A DNA stretch of 64,000 bases from Haloplanus salinarum (GTDB taxonomy: Archaea; Halobacteriota; Halobacteria; Halobacteriales; Haloferacaceae): NCBI RefSeq assembly GCF_024498175.1, contig NZ_CP101823.1, positions 1,178,001-1,242,000 of the forward strand, written 5' to 3'. How positions within the stretch are numbered: the first letter of the stretch is position 1; each line of letters starts with the position of its first letter. Under the pieces are notes generated by a model that saw nothing but the letters and a program-made list of their open reading frames with translations, had not been told where the DNA came from and ran no database searches. Both the position numbers and the translations under genes were made by a program. Of this stretch, positions 1 to 8,754 are shown piece by piece.

Positions 1-773
1 ACCGTATCGAGGACCGACCGGCTCACGTCGACGAGGACCAGTCCACGGACGGCGTCGGATCGTCGTGCCAGCCGTGGCACCTCCATCACCACGCCCCCGG
101 TGGCGTGTGTCCGTCGCATCGCCCGGCGCACGTCCGGTCGGCCGTCGGACGCCGACGCCCGTCGGCGGCCGGGCAGGCTGGCCAGCGCGTCGGTGAGCGC
201 CCGCACCGCCGGCGTCGGATCGGCGATGGCGCTCGCGCCCAGCGACTCGGTGTCGACGCGAGCCGACGATCCGGTCGGGCTGTACCGGGCGCGCGTCGCC
301 GCGTCGTCCTCCCGGACGGGTGCGTCCACGTCACCGAGCCGCCGGGACGCGACCGACTGCGGGCCGTCGCCCCCGGCCGCGTCGTCGGTCTCGCGGTCGA
401 CGGCGTCGTCGCCGGCCACGTCCGACGCGAACCCCCCGTCCAGCGACGCGGTGTCGACGCCGCCCGGCCGGTCGTCGGTCGCGTCCGTGACCCGGCGCCA
501 GAACCGATCGAAGAGGCGGTCGAACGTCGCCACGTCCCCGGGGCGGGAGACGAGCGCCGCACGGAGCGCCGTCCGCGCCCTGCTCCGGTCGTCGAGACCG
601 ACGGCGGCGAGCGCCTCGGCGGCGACGAGCGACCCGTCGGCCGGCACCTCGACGCCCTCGGTCCGGAGGGCGCCGACGAAGCGGACCAGCGCGGACCGGA
701 CGCGCACGGTGGGATCGGAGGGGGGAAGATCGTCGCCGGCGTCGGGGTCGGGATCCGGGGGCACGTCGATCAC
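1..773 (-). CDS. coxE: CoxE-like von Willebrand A domain protein (partial, runs off the left edge)
   Basis: Only the first ~257 codons are present. The N-terminal ~190 residues are acidic and low-complexity with helical stretches; near the window edge the frame reads LVLVDVSRSV, a DxSxS MIDAS metal-binding motif that opens a VWA domain. CoxE-type proteins work with the CoxD AAA+ ATPase to mature the active site of CO-dehydrogenase-family molybdenum hydroxylases. The GTG start overlaps the stop of the MoxR/CoxD gene by four bases (GTGA), which indicates translational coupling and fixes the start. It is the last visible gene of the cox-type operon. The MIDAS motif and position make the assignment good; the rest of the domain lies outside the window. 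Confidence 0.8.
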   Translation of the reverse strand, partial: MIDVPPDPDPDAGDDLPPSDPTVRVRSALVRFVGALRTEGVEVPADGSLVAAEALAAVGLDDRSRARTALRAALVSRPGDVATFDRLFDRFWRRVTDATDDRPGGVDTASLDGGFASDVAGDDAVDRETDDAAGGDGPQSVASRRLGDVDAPVREDDAATRARYSPTGSSARVDTESLGASAIADPTPAVRALTDALASLPGRRRASASDGRPDVRRAMRRTHATGGVVMEVPRLARRSDAVRGLVLVDVSRSVLDT

Positions 774-1717
774 TCGTGGGGCGTCTCGGCCGCGGCGAGG
801 AGGGCCGACATGGTTTCGTCGTCGATCCGTTCGACGTCCTCGGCCTCCTTCAGGAGACAGCCGAGGGTGGTCCGGACGTCGGTCTCCGTGAGAGGGCGGT
901 CGTCGTCAGCGGGGGCCTCACCGTCGTCGCCGTCGACCGCCACGCCGTCGAGCGCGGTGAGCGCCCGCGCCCAGTCGAGCGTCTCGGCGACGCCCGGGGG
1001 TTTCAGGAGCGACTCCTGCCGGAGGCGTTCGGTGACGCCACAGACCGCGGCGACGACGGCGTCGTCCAGTTCCGGCACCTTCCGCCGGACGATGGCCCGC
1101 TCTTTCTCGAACGACGGCGGTTCGACGTGGAGGTACAGACAGCGACGCTTGAGCGCGTCGCTCAGTCCACGCGTCCGGTTGGACGTGATGACGACGACGG
1201 GCGGCGTGTCGGCGGCGACCGTCCCCAGTTCGGGGATCGACACCTGGAAATCCGAGAGCACCTCCAGCAACAGCGCTTCGAACTCCTCGTCGGCCCGGTC
1301 GACCTCGTCGATCAACAGCACGGGCGGGCGCTCGCCGTCGTGGCGGAGGGCACGGAGGAGCGGCCGCTCCAGCAGGTACTCCTCGGTGAACACCGACCCC
1401 TCGTCGCCCTCCCGGCCGGACTGCACCGCGAGCAGTTGCTTGGTGTAGTTCCACTCGTACAGGGCGCTCTCGGCCGCCAGCCCCTCGTAACACTGGAGCC
1501 GAACGAGGTCGGTGTCGAAGCCCTCGGCCAGCACCTTGGCGAGTTCCGTCTTGCCGGCGCCGGGTTCCCCCTCGACGAGGAGCGGGCGACCGAGTTTCAG
1601 CGCGAGCAACACCGTCGTCGTGATCTCGTCCTCGGCGACGTAGTCGCTAGCGTCGAACAGCGACTGCAGTCGCTCGCTCGTCAGCGTCTCGAAGTCGTCG
1701 TGGATGGCGTCCGTCAT
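770..1717 (-). CDS. coxD: MoxR-family AAA+ ATPase, CoxD-like
   Basis: 315 residues, normal length for MoxR/CoxD. Walker A GEPGAGKTELA lies at about residues 52-62 and Walker B LLIDEVDRADEEFE at about 134-147; a sensor-1 type stretch VVITSNRTRGLSDALKRR follows. MoxR proteins pair with VWA proteins as metal or cofactor insertion chaperones, and in aerobic CO dehydrogenase clusters CoxD is needed for a functional active site. The gene lies 15 bp after coxM and overlaps the VWA gene by four bases, so the three are read from one transcript. The ATPase assignment is certain; the maturation role is inferred from context. Confidence 0.9.
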   Translation of the reverse strand: MTDAIHDDFETLTSERLQSLFDASDYVAEDEITTTVLLALKLGRPLLVEGEPGAGKTELAKVLAEGFDTDLVRLQCYEGLAAESALYEWNYTKQLLAVQSGREGDEGSVFTEEYLLERPLLRALRHDGERPPVLLIDEVDRADEEFEALLLEVLSDFQVSIPELGTVAADTPPVVVITSNRTRGLSDALKRRCLYLHVEPPSFEKERAIVRRKVPELDDAVVAAVCGVTERLRQESLLKPPGVAETLDWARALTALDGVAVDGDDGEAPADDDRPLTETDVRTTLGCLLKEAEDVERIDDETMSALLAAAETPHE

Positions 1718-1732
1718 GGGGGCGGCCCGGGG

Positions 1733-2617
1733 TTACGGCGGCCCGGCGACGAGGCCGGTCCCCGTCGCCGCGTCCTCGATCGCTCGTTCGACGTAGGTTT
1801 CGAGCAACTGCGCCCGGAACTCGGCCGACGCCTGGAGGTCGTCCATCATCATCATCTCCTCGAGGTCCTCGGTCGCGTTCGCGGCGGCCGCGGCGACCGT
1901 CTCCTCGTCCGGGTTCGTCCCCGCGAGGGCGTCCTCGACGGGATCGAGGCGGACGCCGTGGTCCATGATCCCGTTGGCGGCGACGCCGACGTCCTCGACG
2001 AGACCGGCGTCGACCGTCAGCGAGACGGCGACGCCGACCATGGCGTACCCCGATGACGGACTCGGCTTCTTCGCGTACGCGCCGGCCGCTTCGGGACGGG
2101 CCGGGAACTCGACGCGCGTGAGGAGTTCGTCCTCGCCGACGTCGGTGGCGTACATCCCGAGGAAGAAGTCGTCGGCATCGACCCGGCGTTCGCCGTCGGG
2201 ACCCTGCACGACCATCGTCGCGTCGGCCGCCAACGCCGCCGCCGGCAGGTCCGAGGCGGGGTCGGCGTGGGCGAGGTTCCCGCCGACGGTGCCACGGTTG
2301 CGCACCTGTACGTCGCCGACCGCGTGGGCCGCCTCCGCGAACACTTCGACGTTCTCCCGCACCGCGTCGGACTCGTCGATCGTCGCGTAGTTCGTGAGGC
2401 CGCCGATCGAGACGGTTCCGCCCCCGTGGTCGATCCCGCGCATGGCGTCGATGCGACCGATGTCGACGAGGAGGTCGGGACTCGCCAGCCCCGACTTCAT
2501 CGTCGGCAGGAGGCTGTGTCCGCCGGCGAGGATTTCCGCCTCGGGGTTCTCGGTCAGCAGGTCGATCGCTTCCTCGACCGTCTCCGGCCGTTCGTAGTCG
2601 AACTCGTCGGGGAACAT
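1733..2617 (-). CDS. coxM: Molybdenum hydroxylase FAD-binding medium subunit (CoxM/CutM type)
   Basis: 294 residues, typical for the FAD subunit of xanthine-oxidase/CO-dehydrogenase enzymes. The FAD-pyrophosphate motifs are visible: AGGHSLLP at about residues 36-43 and TVGGNLAHADPASDLPAAAL at about 111-130. It shuttles electrons from the 2Fe-2S subunit to FAD. The ATG shares its A with the stop of coxL (TGATG), so translation is coupled. The M-L-S order with maturation genes alongside matches aerobic CO-dehydrogenase-like operons. The oxidised substrate cannot be read from this subunit. Confidence 0.92.
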   Translation of the reverse strand: MFPDEFDYERPETVEEAIDLLTENPEAEILAGGHSLLPTMKSGLASPDLLVDIGRIDAMRGIDHGGGTVSIGGLTNYATIDESDAVRENVEVFAEAAHAVGDVQVRNRGTVGGNLAHADPASDLPAAALAADATMVVQGPDGERRVDADDFFLGMYATDVGEDELLTRVEFPARPEAAGAYAKKPSPSSGYAMVGVAVSLTVDAGLVEDVGVAANGIMDHGVRLDPVEDALAGTNPDEETVAAAAANATEDLEEMMMMDDLQASAEFRAQLLETYVERAIEDAATGTGLVAGPP

Positions 2618-5019
2618 CAGTTCTCACCCCCGTCGGTCGCGGCGTTGGCGGCGCGCCACACTTTCTCCGCTTTCAGCGGCATGTCGATGTGCTCGACGTC
2701 GAGCGCGTCACAGACGGCGTTGACGACCGCCTGCGGCGCGGCGATGGTGCCGGCCTCGCCGACGCCCTTGACGCCCAGTGGATTCACCGGGCTCGGCGTA
2801 CAGGTGGAGTCCGTCTCCATCTCGGGGACGTGTTCGGCCTTCGGGACGGTGTAATCCTGCATCGATCCCGTCACGAGTTGGCCGTTGTCGTCGTATTCGG
2901 CCCCCTCGTAGAGCGCCTGACCGATCCCCTGAGCGACGCCGCCGTGGATCTGTCCCTCGACGATCTTTGGGTTGATCTGGTTGCCCACGTCGTCGACGGC
3001 GACGTAGCGTTCGATCTCGATCTCCCCGGTGGCGGGATCCACCTCGACGACCGCGGCGTGGAGACCGAACGGGAACACGAAGTTGTCCGGATCGTAGAAC
3101 GAGGTCGCCTCCAGACCGGGCTCCATGTCGTCGGGCATGTCGTGGGCGAGATACGCCTGCGTGGCGATTTCGGTGATGTGCATGGAGCGGTCCGGTGCGC
3201 CGGCGACCTGGAAGTCGCCGCCCTCGAACTCGACGTCCTCGGGGGCGGCCTCGAGCTGGTGGGCCGCGATCCGTTTCGCCTTCTCGACGAGCTTCCGGGA
3301 GCTCTTCACGAGCGCGCTGCCGCCGACGGCGGCGCTCCGGCTTCCGTAGGTCCCCATCCCCTGTGGGATCTCGTCGGTGTCGCCCTCGACGACCTCCACG
3401 TCGTCGTAGTCGACGCCGAGTTCGTTGGCGACGATCTGGGCGTAGGTGGTGTCGTGTCCCTGACCGTGGCCGGAGGTGCCACAGTAGGCGGTCACCTTCC
3501 CGGACGGGTGGAACCGCACGAGCCCGCTCTCCCACAGGCCGGCCTGGGCGCCGAGTTGGCCGGCCAGTTCCGAGGGGGCCAGCCCGCAGGCCTCGATGTA
3601 CGCCGAGAGGCCGACACCGACGTACTTGCCGTCCTCGCGCGCCTCCCGCTGTCGCTCGCGGAGGGCGTCGTAGTCGAGGATGTCGAGGGCCCGGTCGAGG
3701 GTCTTCTCGTAGTCCCCGCTGTCGTACTCGACGGCGACTTCGGTCTGGTAGGGGAACTCCCCGACGAAGTTGCGTCGTCGGAACTCGGCGGGATCCATCC
3801 CCACCTCCTTGGCGGCGAGGTGGACCATCCGCTCGACGACGAAGGAGGCCTCGGGGCGACCGGCGCCACGGTAGGCGTCGACCGGCGGGACGTTCGTAAA
3901 GGCCCCGGTGACCGAGCAGTGAATCGCCGGGATGTCGTACTGCCCGGACAGGAGCGTGCCGTACAGGTAGGTCGGCACCGCGGGCGCGAACGTCGAGAGG
4001 TAGGCGCCGAGGTTGGCGTCCGTGTCGACCCGGAACCCGAGGATGTCGCCGTCCGCGGAGAGCGCCATCTCGGCGTGGGTGTCGTGGCCGCGCCCCTGGG
4101 CGTCGGTGAGGTACGTCTCGGTGCGGGTAGCCGTCCACTTCACCGGACGCTCGTGGCGCTTGGCCGCCAGCGCGACCAGCGCCTCGTCGGCGTAGTGGTG
4201 GATCTTGCTCCCGAAGCCGCCACCCACGTCGGGTGCACGGACCTGCAGTTTGTGTTCGGGGTGGTCGATGACCCCGGACATGAGCAGGCGGTGCAGGTGG
4301 GGATTCTGGGAGGTCATGTGGACCGCCAGTTCGTCGTTCGAGGGGTTGTACTCCGCCACGGCGGCCCGTGGCTCCATGGCGTTCGGGATCAGGAGCTGAT
4401 TCTCCAGATCGAGGTCGACGACGTGATCGGCGTCCGCGAAGGCGGCGTCGGTCTTTTCGGCGTCACCGATCTCCCAGTCGAAGGCGACGTTGTCGCCGGC
4501 GTCGTCGTGCACGACGGGCGCGTCGTCGTCGAGCGCCTCGTCCGGGTCGACCACCGCGCCGAGGCGGTCGTAATCCACGTCGATCCGGTCGACGGCGTCG
4601 TGGGCGACGTAGCGCTCCTCGGCGACGACGACCGCGAGGGCGTCGCCCTGATAGCGGACACGCTCCTCGGCGAGGATCGGGTGGTCGACCTGTTCGAGCG
4701 AGTCGAGCAGCCAGCCGGTCGGGAGGCTGCCGGGCACGTCGAGGTCGGCGGCGGTGAACACCTCGATGACGCCGTCCATCGCCTCGGCCTCGCTCGTGTC
4801 GATATCCTCGATGCGGGCGTGGGCGTGCTGGCTCCGCTTGATGGTCATGTGGACCATCCCCGGCAGTTCGATGTCGTCGGTGTACTCGGCGTCGCCGGTC
4901 AGGAGCGCCGGATCCTCGCGGCGTTCGATGGCGGAGCCGAGGATGTCCGCGGCGTCGACGTCGTCGGGGTCGATGGACTGGACGCCCGAACCGGATTCGG
5001 ATTCGGATTCGGCACCCAT
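2617..5019 (-). CDS. coxL: Molybdopterin-binding large subunit, form II CoxL-like hydroxylase
   Basis: 800 residues, full length for the large subunit. The molybdopterin-contact stretch VGGGFGSKIHHYADE and the active-site glutamate motif GVGEAGT (Glu about residue 755) are present. Residues 382-388 read AYRGAGR. This is the form II signature; true CO-oxidising form I enzymes have AYRCSFR, whose Cys holds the copper of the Mo-Cu site. The enzyme is therefore a molybdenum hydroxylase of the CoxL family, but CO may not be its substrate; an aldehyde, aromatic or purine-like substrate is equally possible. The N-terminus has an acidic ESESESGSG tract typical of halophilic adaptation. The gene starts 2 bp after coxS and overlaps coxM by 1 nt. 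Confidence 0.92.
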   Translation of the reverse strand: MGAESESESGSGVQSIDPDDVDAADILGSAIERREDPALLTGDAEYTDDIELPGMVHMTIKRSQHAHARIEDIDTSEAEAMDGVIEVFTAADLDVPGSLPTGWLLDSLEQVDHPILAEERVRYQGDALAVVVAEERYVAHDAVDRIDVDYDRLGAVVDPDEALDDDAPVVHDDAGDNVAFDWEIGDAEKTDAAFADADHVVDLDLENQLLIPNAMEPRAAVAEYNPSNDELAVHMTSQNPHLHRLLMSGVIDHPEHKLQVRAPDVGGGFGSKIHHYADEALVALAAKRHERPVKWTATRTETYLTDAQGRGHDTHAEMALSADGDILGFRVDTDANLGAYLSTFAPAVPTYLYGTLLSGQYDIPAIHCSVTGAFTNVPPVDAYRGAGRPEASFVVERMVHLAAKEVGMDPAEFRRRNFVGEFPYQTEVAVEYDSGDYEKTLDRALDILDYDALRERQREAREDGKYVGVGLSAYIEACGLAPSELAGQLGAQAGLWESGLVRFHPSGKVTAYCGTSGHGQGHDTTYAQIVANELGVDYDDVEVVEGDTDEIPQGMGTYGSRSAAVGGSALVKSSRKLVEKAKRIAAHQLEAAPEDVEFEGGDFQVAGAPDRSMHITEIATQAYLAHDMPDDMEPGLEATSFYDPDNFVFPFGLHAAVVEVDPATGEIEIERYVAVDDVGNQINPKIVEGQIHGGVAQGIGQALYEGAEYDDNGQLVTGSMQDYTVPKAEHVPEMETDSTCTPSPVNPLGVKGVGEAGTIAAPQAVVNAVCDALDVEHIDMPLKAEKVWRAANAATDGGEN

Positions 5020-5021
5020 CC

Positions 5022-5522
5022 TCAGTCACCCCCTCCGTCGGCCACCGCGGGCCGTTCCTGCATCTTCTCGGCCGCGTTCTCCACCGCGCGGACGATGTTC
5101 TGATACCCCGTACACCGACAGAGGTTGCCTTCGAGTGCCTCCCGGATCTCCTCCTCGCTCGGATCCGGATTCCGCTCCAACAGTTCGGTCGCGGTCATCA
5201 TCATCCCGGGCGTACAGTAGCCACACTGCAGGCCGTGTTCCTCCTGGAACCCCTGCTGGATGGGGTGGAACTCGGCGTCGTCGGCGAGGCCCTCGACGGT
5301 CGTCACCTCGGCGCCGTCGGCCTGGACCGCGAGGAGGGTACAGGACTTGACGGCCTCGCCGTCGAGGTGGACCGTACACGCCCCGCACATGCTGCTCTCA
5401 CAGCCCACGTTCGGGCCGGTGTAGTCGAGTTCGTCCCGAAGGACGTTGATCAGCAGGGTGCGTGGCTCGACGCTCAGTTCGTGTTCGGTGCCGTTTACCG
5501 TGAGTGAAATCTCGCGTGCCAT
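5022..5522 (-). CDS. coxS: 2Fe-2S small subunit of the molybdenum hydroxylase (CoxS type)
   Basis: 166 residues. The N-terminal plant-ferredoxin-like domain has [15 protein letters not shown] with a later CTLL cysteine for the first 2Fe-2S cluster. The C-terminal helical domain has CGYCTPGM and CRCTGY for the second. Both clusters are complete, so electron relay from Mo to FAD should work. The frame stays open upstream for about 180 more codons, but the ATG at 5522 opens a sequence beginning [11 protein letters not shown], exactly where family members start, 2 bp after the coxG stop. The upstream extension is an antisense-like shadow of coxG. Confidence 0.93.
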   Translation of the reverse strand: MAREISLTVNGTEHELSVEPRTLLINVLRDELDYTGPNVGCESSMCGACTVHLDGEAVKSCTLLAVQADGAEVTTVEGLADDAEFHPIQQGFQEEHGLQCGYCTPGMMMTATELLERNPDPSEEEIREALEGNLCRCTGYQNIVRAVENAAEKMQERPAVADGGGD

Positions 5523-5524
5523 CG

Positions 5525-6124
5525 TCAGATGTAGTTGCTGATGCGGTCGCGGAGACCGGACGATTCGTCGCCGACGTCGCTCAACTCCTTCTGTACCTGT
5601 TTGAAGAACCGACCGACGACGCGGTTGGCGACCGGGTTGATGACGCGTTGGCCCATCTGGGCGACGCGGCCGAACACGTCGGCCTCGGTCCACCACTCCA
5701 CGTCGACGCCGTTCTCCGTCTCGACGAGTGTCATCCCCGAATCCATCTCGAACGAGGAGTCGCTCGCGCTCCCCTGTCCGGAGGCGTCCATCTCCGGGAA
5801 CTCCCGCCGGTCGATGGTCACCACCGTCTCGAATCGCGGCTTGACGCTCCCGACGCCGACCTGCACGAGGGCGGCGTAATGCCCCCCCTCGACGAGGCCC
5901 CGTTCGGCCACGTCCTCGGGGTCGGCCTCGGGGAGCGTCGGCGGGTTCTCCTCGTCGGCGGCCGCCTCCTCGAGGGCCTCGAAGTCCACGTCGTCGGGGT
6001 CGTCGACCTCGACGAGGAACTGACACCCCGGGAGCGCGTTCTCGATCATCACCGGATCCGACAGGGCGAGCCACACCTCCTCGGTCGTCACGTCGTCCAG
6101 ACCGAACGTCCCGTCGAACTCCAT
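5525..6124 (-). CDS. coxG: CoxG-like SRPBCC-fold protein
   Basis: 199 residues beginning MEFDGTFGL, with VWLALSDPVMIENALPGC, the conserved opening of the CoxG/SRPBCC (START-like) family. CoxG proteins accompany CO-dehydrogenase-type hydroxylases and are thought to anchor or assist assembly of the enzyme at the membrane; the family role is not firmly settled. Residues about 100-190 carry a variable acidic segment and a basic C-terminal helix (RVINPVANRVVGRFFKQVQK). It is the first gene of the minus-strand operon, followed after 2 bp by coxS. The promoter must lie in the 250-bp gap shared with moeA. Confidence 0.85.
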   Translation of the reverse strand: MEFDGTFGLDDVTTEEVWLALSDPVMIENALPGCQFLVEVDDPDDVDFEALEEAAADEENPPTLPEADPEDVAERGLVEGGHYAALVQVGVGSVKPRFETVVTIDRREFPEMDASGQGSASDSSFEMDSGMTLVETENGVDVEWWTEADVFGRVAQMGQRVINPVANRVVGRFFKQVQKELSDVGDESSGLRDRISNYI

Positions 6125-6375
6125 CTATCGGGTCACCCCGTTCGACGCATCGACGTTAAGTGATCGTGCCATCATTGGGAAACTACTGTGGAAGTAACCA
6201 TAACAACCAACATAATAAAGATTATGAGTGAAATAGAAACCGTATTCAGTTATCCCACGCTAGCGATTCAGGCTAGAGACGGGAAGATCGAGCGAACGAG
6301 CGAGCGATCGGACCGCAGCGAACCGAATTCGGTTTCTGTCGTTACCGAATTCGAAAACGGGCGGGGTGGAGGGAC
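6125..6375. promoter_or_regulatory. Divergent promoter region between coxG and moeA
   Basis: This 251-bp gap separates the hydroxylase operon (left) from the cofactor genes (right). An AT-rich patch at about 6195-6245 stands out against the GC-rich flanks and includes TATA-like stretches on both strands (for example AATAAAGATTAT at 6213-6224). A 63-codon open frame across it has no recognisable product and is taken as spurious. Shared control of the enzyme and its cofactor genes is likely from the layout, but no operator was identified. Confidence 0.45.
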
Positions 6376-7578
6376 GTGAGCGACGAACCCGACCGGGCGG
6401 CCGTGGCGGCCATCGCCGCGGGCCTCCGGGAAACGGTCGCGTGCGACACGGGGACGGTCCCGCTCGACGCGATCGACGGACGCAGGCTCGCGGAGCCGGT
6501 CGTCGCGTCGGCACCGCTCCCGGCCCACGACTACGCGACGATGGACGGGTTCGCCGTCGCCACGGGGGACGGACTCCCGCTGTCGATCCGTGGACGGGAT
6601 ATCGGGCCGGACGACGATCAGAGCGGCCACGAACCCGGAACGGCGACCCCGATAGCCACCGGCGCGCCGTTGCCCCGCGGTGCCGACGCCGTCGTTCCCG
6701 AGGAAGACGCACGCGTCGTCGACGGGACGCTCCGCGGGCCGCGTGCCGGGGCGGGGAGCCACGTGATCGGCCGCGGGAGCCACGTCGGTGCCGGCGAGAC
6801 GGTGCTCGCACGCGGAACCGTGCTGTCGGCGCGCAACGCGGCCCTCCTCCGTGATCTGGGACGGGAACGCGTCGTGGTCGAGCGGCCCCTTTCGGTCGGG
6901 GTCGTCGCGACCGGCGACGAGGTGGCGGCCGACGTCCAGCCGGACCGGGACTCGGAGGCGGTCGCCGGTCTCGTCCGTCGGTGGGGACACGAGGCGACGA
7001 TCGAACGTCCGATCCCCGACGATCCGGCGGTGCTTCGCGAGCGACTGGCCGCCCTCGCGGCCGACCACGACGTCCTCGTCACCTCCGGCGGGACGAGCGT
7101 CGGATCCGGGGATCACACCGTCGACGCACTGGCTGACCTCGGGACGGTCGTCCAGCGGGGGATCGCCCTCCGACCCGGTCGACCGGTGGCGTGCGTCCGC
7201 CTCGACGAGTACGACGCCGTCGGGGTCGCGCTCCCCGGCAAACCGGTCGCGGCCTACGTCGCCACCGTCGCCGTCGTGGCCCCCCTCGTCGGCGGGGAGC
7301 GCTCCCACGTCTGGCGAACCGCCACGGCCGCCTGCGATCTGGCGCTCCCCGAGGCCCCGATCGAGTACGCGCTGCCGGTCGTGGTCGAGGACGGAACCGC
7401 GATCCCCGTCGGCTCGCCGGCGTCGGACGTCTCCCTGTACGACGACCGCTATCGCCCCGGTCGGGTCGCCGCCTGCCCGCGCGTCCTCGGCGCGGACGGG
7501 ATCGTGTTCCGCACCGAACCGCTGGCCGCGGGCGAGCGACTCCGGTGGACGCCCTTCGCGGCGCTGGAGGCGCTGTGA
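6376..7578 (+). CDS. moeA: Molybdopterin molybdenumtransferase MoeA
   Basis: 400 residues, start GTG. The MoeA hallmarks are present in order: LPAHDYATMDGFAV near residue 50, GDEVAAD near 183, the MoCF-domain motif VTSGGTSVGSGDHT near 238, GIALRPGRPVA near 265 and GVALPGKPVAAYVA near 285. A C-terminal beta domain follows. MoeA inserts molybdate into adenylated molybdopterin. Its place opposite a molybdenum hydroxylase operon suggests a dedicated copy. It overlaps the next gene by four bases (GTGA), so the two form a translationally coupled pair. Confidence 0.93.
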   Translation: MSDEPDRAAVAAIAAGLRETVACDTGTVPLDAIDGRRLAEPVVASAPLPAHDYATMDGFAVATGDGLPLSIRGRDIGPDDDQSGHEPGTATPIATGAPLPRGADAVVPEEDARVVDGTLRGPRAGAGSHVIGRGSHVGAGETVLARGTVLSARNAALLRDLGRERVVVERPLSVGVVATGDEVAADVQPDRDSEAVAGLVRRWGHEATIERPIPDDPAVLRERLAALAADHDVLVTSGGTSVGSGDHTVDALADLGTVVQRGIALRPGRPVACVRLDEYDAVGVALPGKPVAAYVATVAVVAPLVGGERSHVWRTATAACDLALPEAPIEYALPVVVEDGTAIPVGSPASDVSLYDDRYRPGRVAACPRVLGADGIVFRTEPLAAGERLRWTPFAALEAL

Positions 7579-8198
7579 CCGGATCGTTGCCCGTCCGCTC
7601 GCCGCCCTTCCGGCCGACGCGGACGGCGAGTGTCGCCGGTGTCGTCCTCGCGGCGGGGACGAGCTCCCGGTACGGAACGGCGAACAAACTCCTCGCACGG
7701 ATCGACGGCGATCCGGTCGTCGCTCGCGCGCTCCGTCCCTACCTCGATGCCGGTTTCGACCCGGTGGTCGTCGTCGTCGGTTACGATCACGAACGCGTGC
7801 GCGACGCCCTCCCCGGCGGGGTCACCGTCGTCCACAACCCGGAGTACGCGGACGGCCAGGCGTCGTCGGTGCGGACGGGGATCGACGCCGTCACGGGGAC
7901 CGCCGACGCCGCCGTCGTCGGTCTCGGCGACATGCCGTTCCTCCGGACGGAGACGGTCCGACTCCTCGGTCGCGCGTTCCGTGCGGGCGCTGGCGATCCG
8001 CTCGCGGCGGCGGTCGACGGGGAGCGCGGCAACCCGGTCTGTTTCGGCGAGCGGTGGTTCGCCGATCTGCGTGCGGTGGATGGCGACGTCGGCGGTCGCG
8101 ACCTGTTGCTCTCGGCACCCGACGCCGCGCTCGTCGAGACCGGCGATCCCGGGGTCCGACGCGACGTCGATCGGCCGGAGGACCTACGGTCGCCGTGA
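7575..8198 (+). CDS. MobA/MocA-like molybdenum cofactor nucleotidyltransferase
   Basis: 207 residues. The GTG start overlaps the moeA stop; an in-frame extension upstream is only a shadow of moeA. VVLAAGTSSRYGTANKLL at about residues 20-37 is the nucleotide-binding loop of the MobA/MocA/GlmU-type fold, and GLGDMPFL near 116 supplies the metal-binding Asp. Family members add CMP or GMP to the cofactor; in xanthine-oxidase/CO-dehydrogenase enzymes the cofactor is the cytosine dinucleotide, made by MocA. The neighbouring hydroxylase therefore points to CTP:molybdopterin cytidylyltransferase, though the nucleotide cannot be proven from sequence. Confidence 0.85.
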   Translation: MTGSLPVRSPPFRPTRTASVAGVVLAAGTSSRYGTANKLLARIDGDPVVARALRPYLDAGFDPVVVVVGYDHERVRDALPGGVTVVHNPEYADGQASSVRTGIDAVTGTADAAVVGLGDMPFLRTETVRLLGRAFRAGAGDPLAAAVDGERGNPVCFGERWFADLRAVDGDVGGRDLLLSAPDAALVETGDPGVRRDVDRPEDLRSP

Positions 8199-8295
8199 GG
8201 AACCGGGCGGACGTCGGGACGCGGGGGAACCGCGGTGGAAGGAGGGCCGAAGATCCCGACGCGGACGCGCGGAACGCCCGCGCCCGGCGCCGTGA

Positions 8296-8664
8296 TCAGT
8301 CCCCGGCGACGGAGCCGTCGGCGGCCGCGTCGTCGGTGGTGACGGTCACGCCGATGCCGTCGCCGTCGAGGCCGACGGTGACGGCGTCGAGGGTCGCTTC
8401 GAAGACGGTTCGGTGGTGGCCGTCCGCGTCGTACGACAGCCACGAGTCCACCAGTCCGGCGTCCTCGAGGCGGTCCAGTCGGCGGTAGATCGTGGCCCGG
8501 GACGCATCACACGCCTCGACCAGGCCACGTGCGGGCCGGGGGTCGGCGTGGAGCGCTTCGAGGATGGCGCGACTGTAATCGTCCTCGAGCAGCGCCAACA
8601 CCTCGTCGGTTCGATCGGTGTCCTGTTGCTCGTCCGGGGTCGGGGGCGGCGTGTACGACGTCAT
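8296..8664 (-). CDS. Winged-helix (ArsR-like) transcriptional regulator
   Basis: 122 residues when started at the ATG at 8664 (MTSYTPPPTP); a longer frame starts 36 nt upstream but lacks conserved sequence. LLEDDYSRAILEALH followed by LVEACDASRATIYRRLDRLEDAGLVDS (positions within the central half) is a typical haloarchaeal winged helix, and the C-terminal part is a beta-rich domain. It probably binds DNA as a dimer. It is convergent with the moeA-mocA pair and lies between that pair and a large sensor protein; its target is unknown. A 97-bp gap to the mocA stop holds no recognisable gene. Confidence 0.85.
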   Translation of the reverse strand: MTSYTPPPTPDEQQDTDRTDEVLALLEDDYSRAILEALHADPRPARGLVEACDASRATIYRRLDRLEDAGLVDSWLSYDADGHHRTVFEATLDAVTVGLDGDGIGVTVTTDDAAADGSVAGD

Positions 8665-8754
8665 CGGTCTCGGTTCAACCCTCTCGTGCCACCCACCCAA
8701 TCCTGCTGTCTACGGACGTCGCCCCCGTCCACGACCGGGGCTATATGTATAGTG

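Noticed and set aside
2689-5103. 804-codon open frame on the plus strand opposite coxL
   Set aside because: It mirrors coxL in a GC-rich genome where codon bias leaves the antisense frame open; its sequence is a low-complexity run of V, D, G, R and L with no family signal.
6188-6379. 63-codon frame between coxG and moeA
   Set aside because: AT-rich promoter DNA; no protein-like pattern; overlaps the moeA start.
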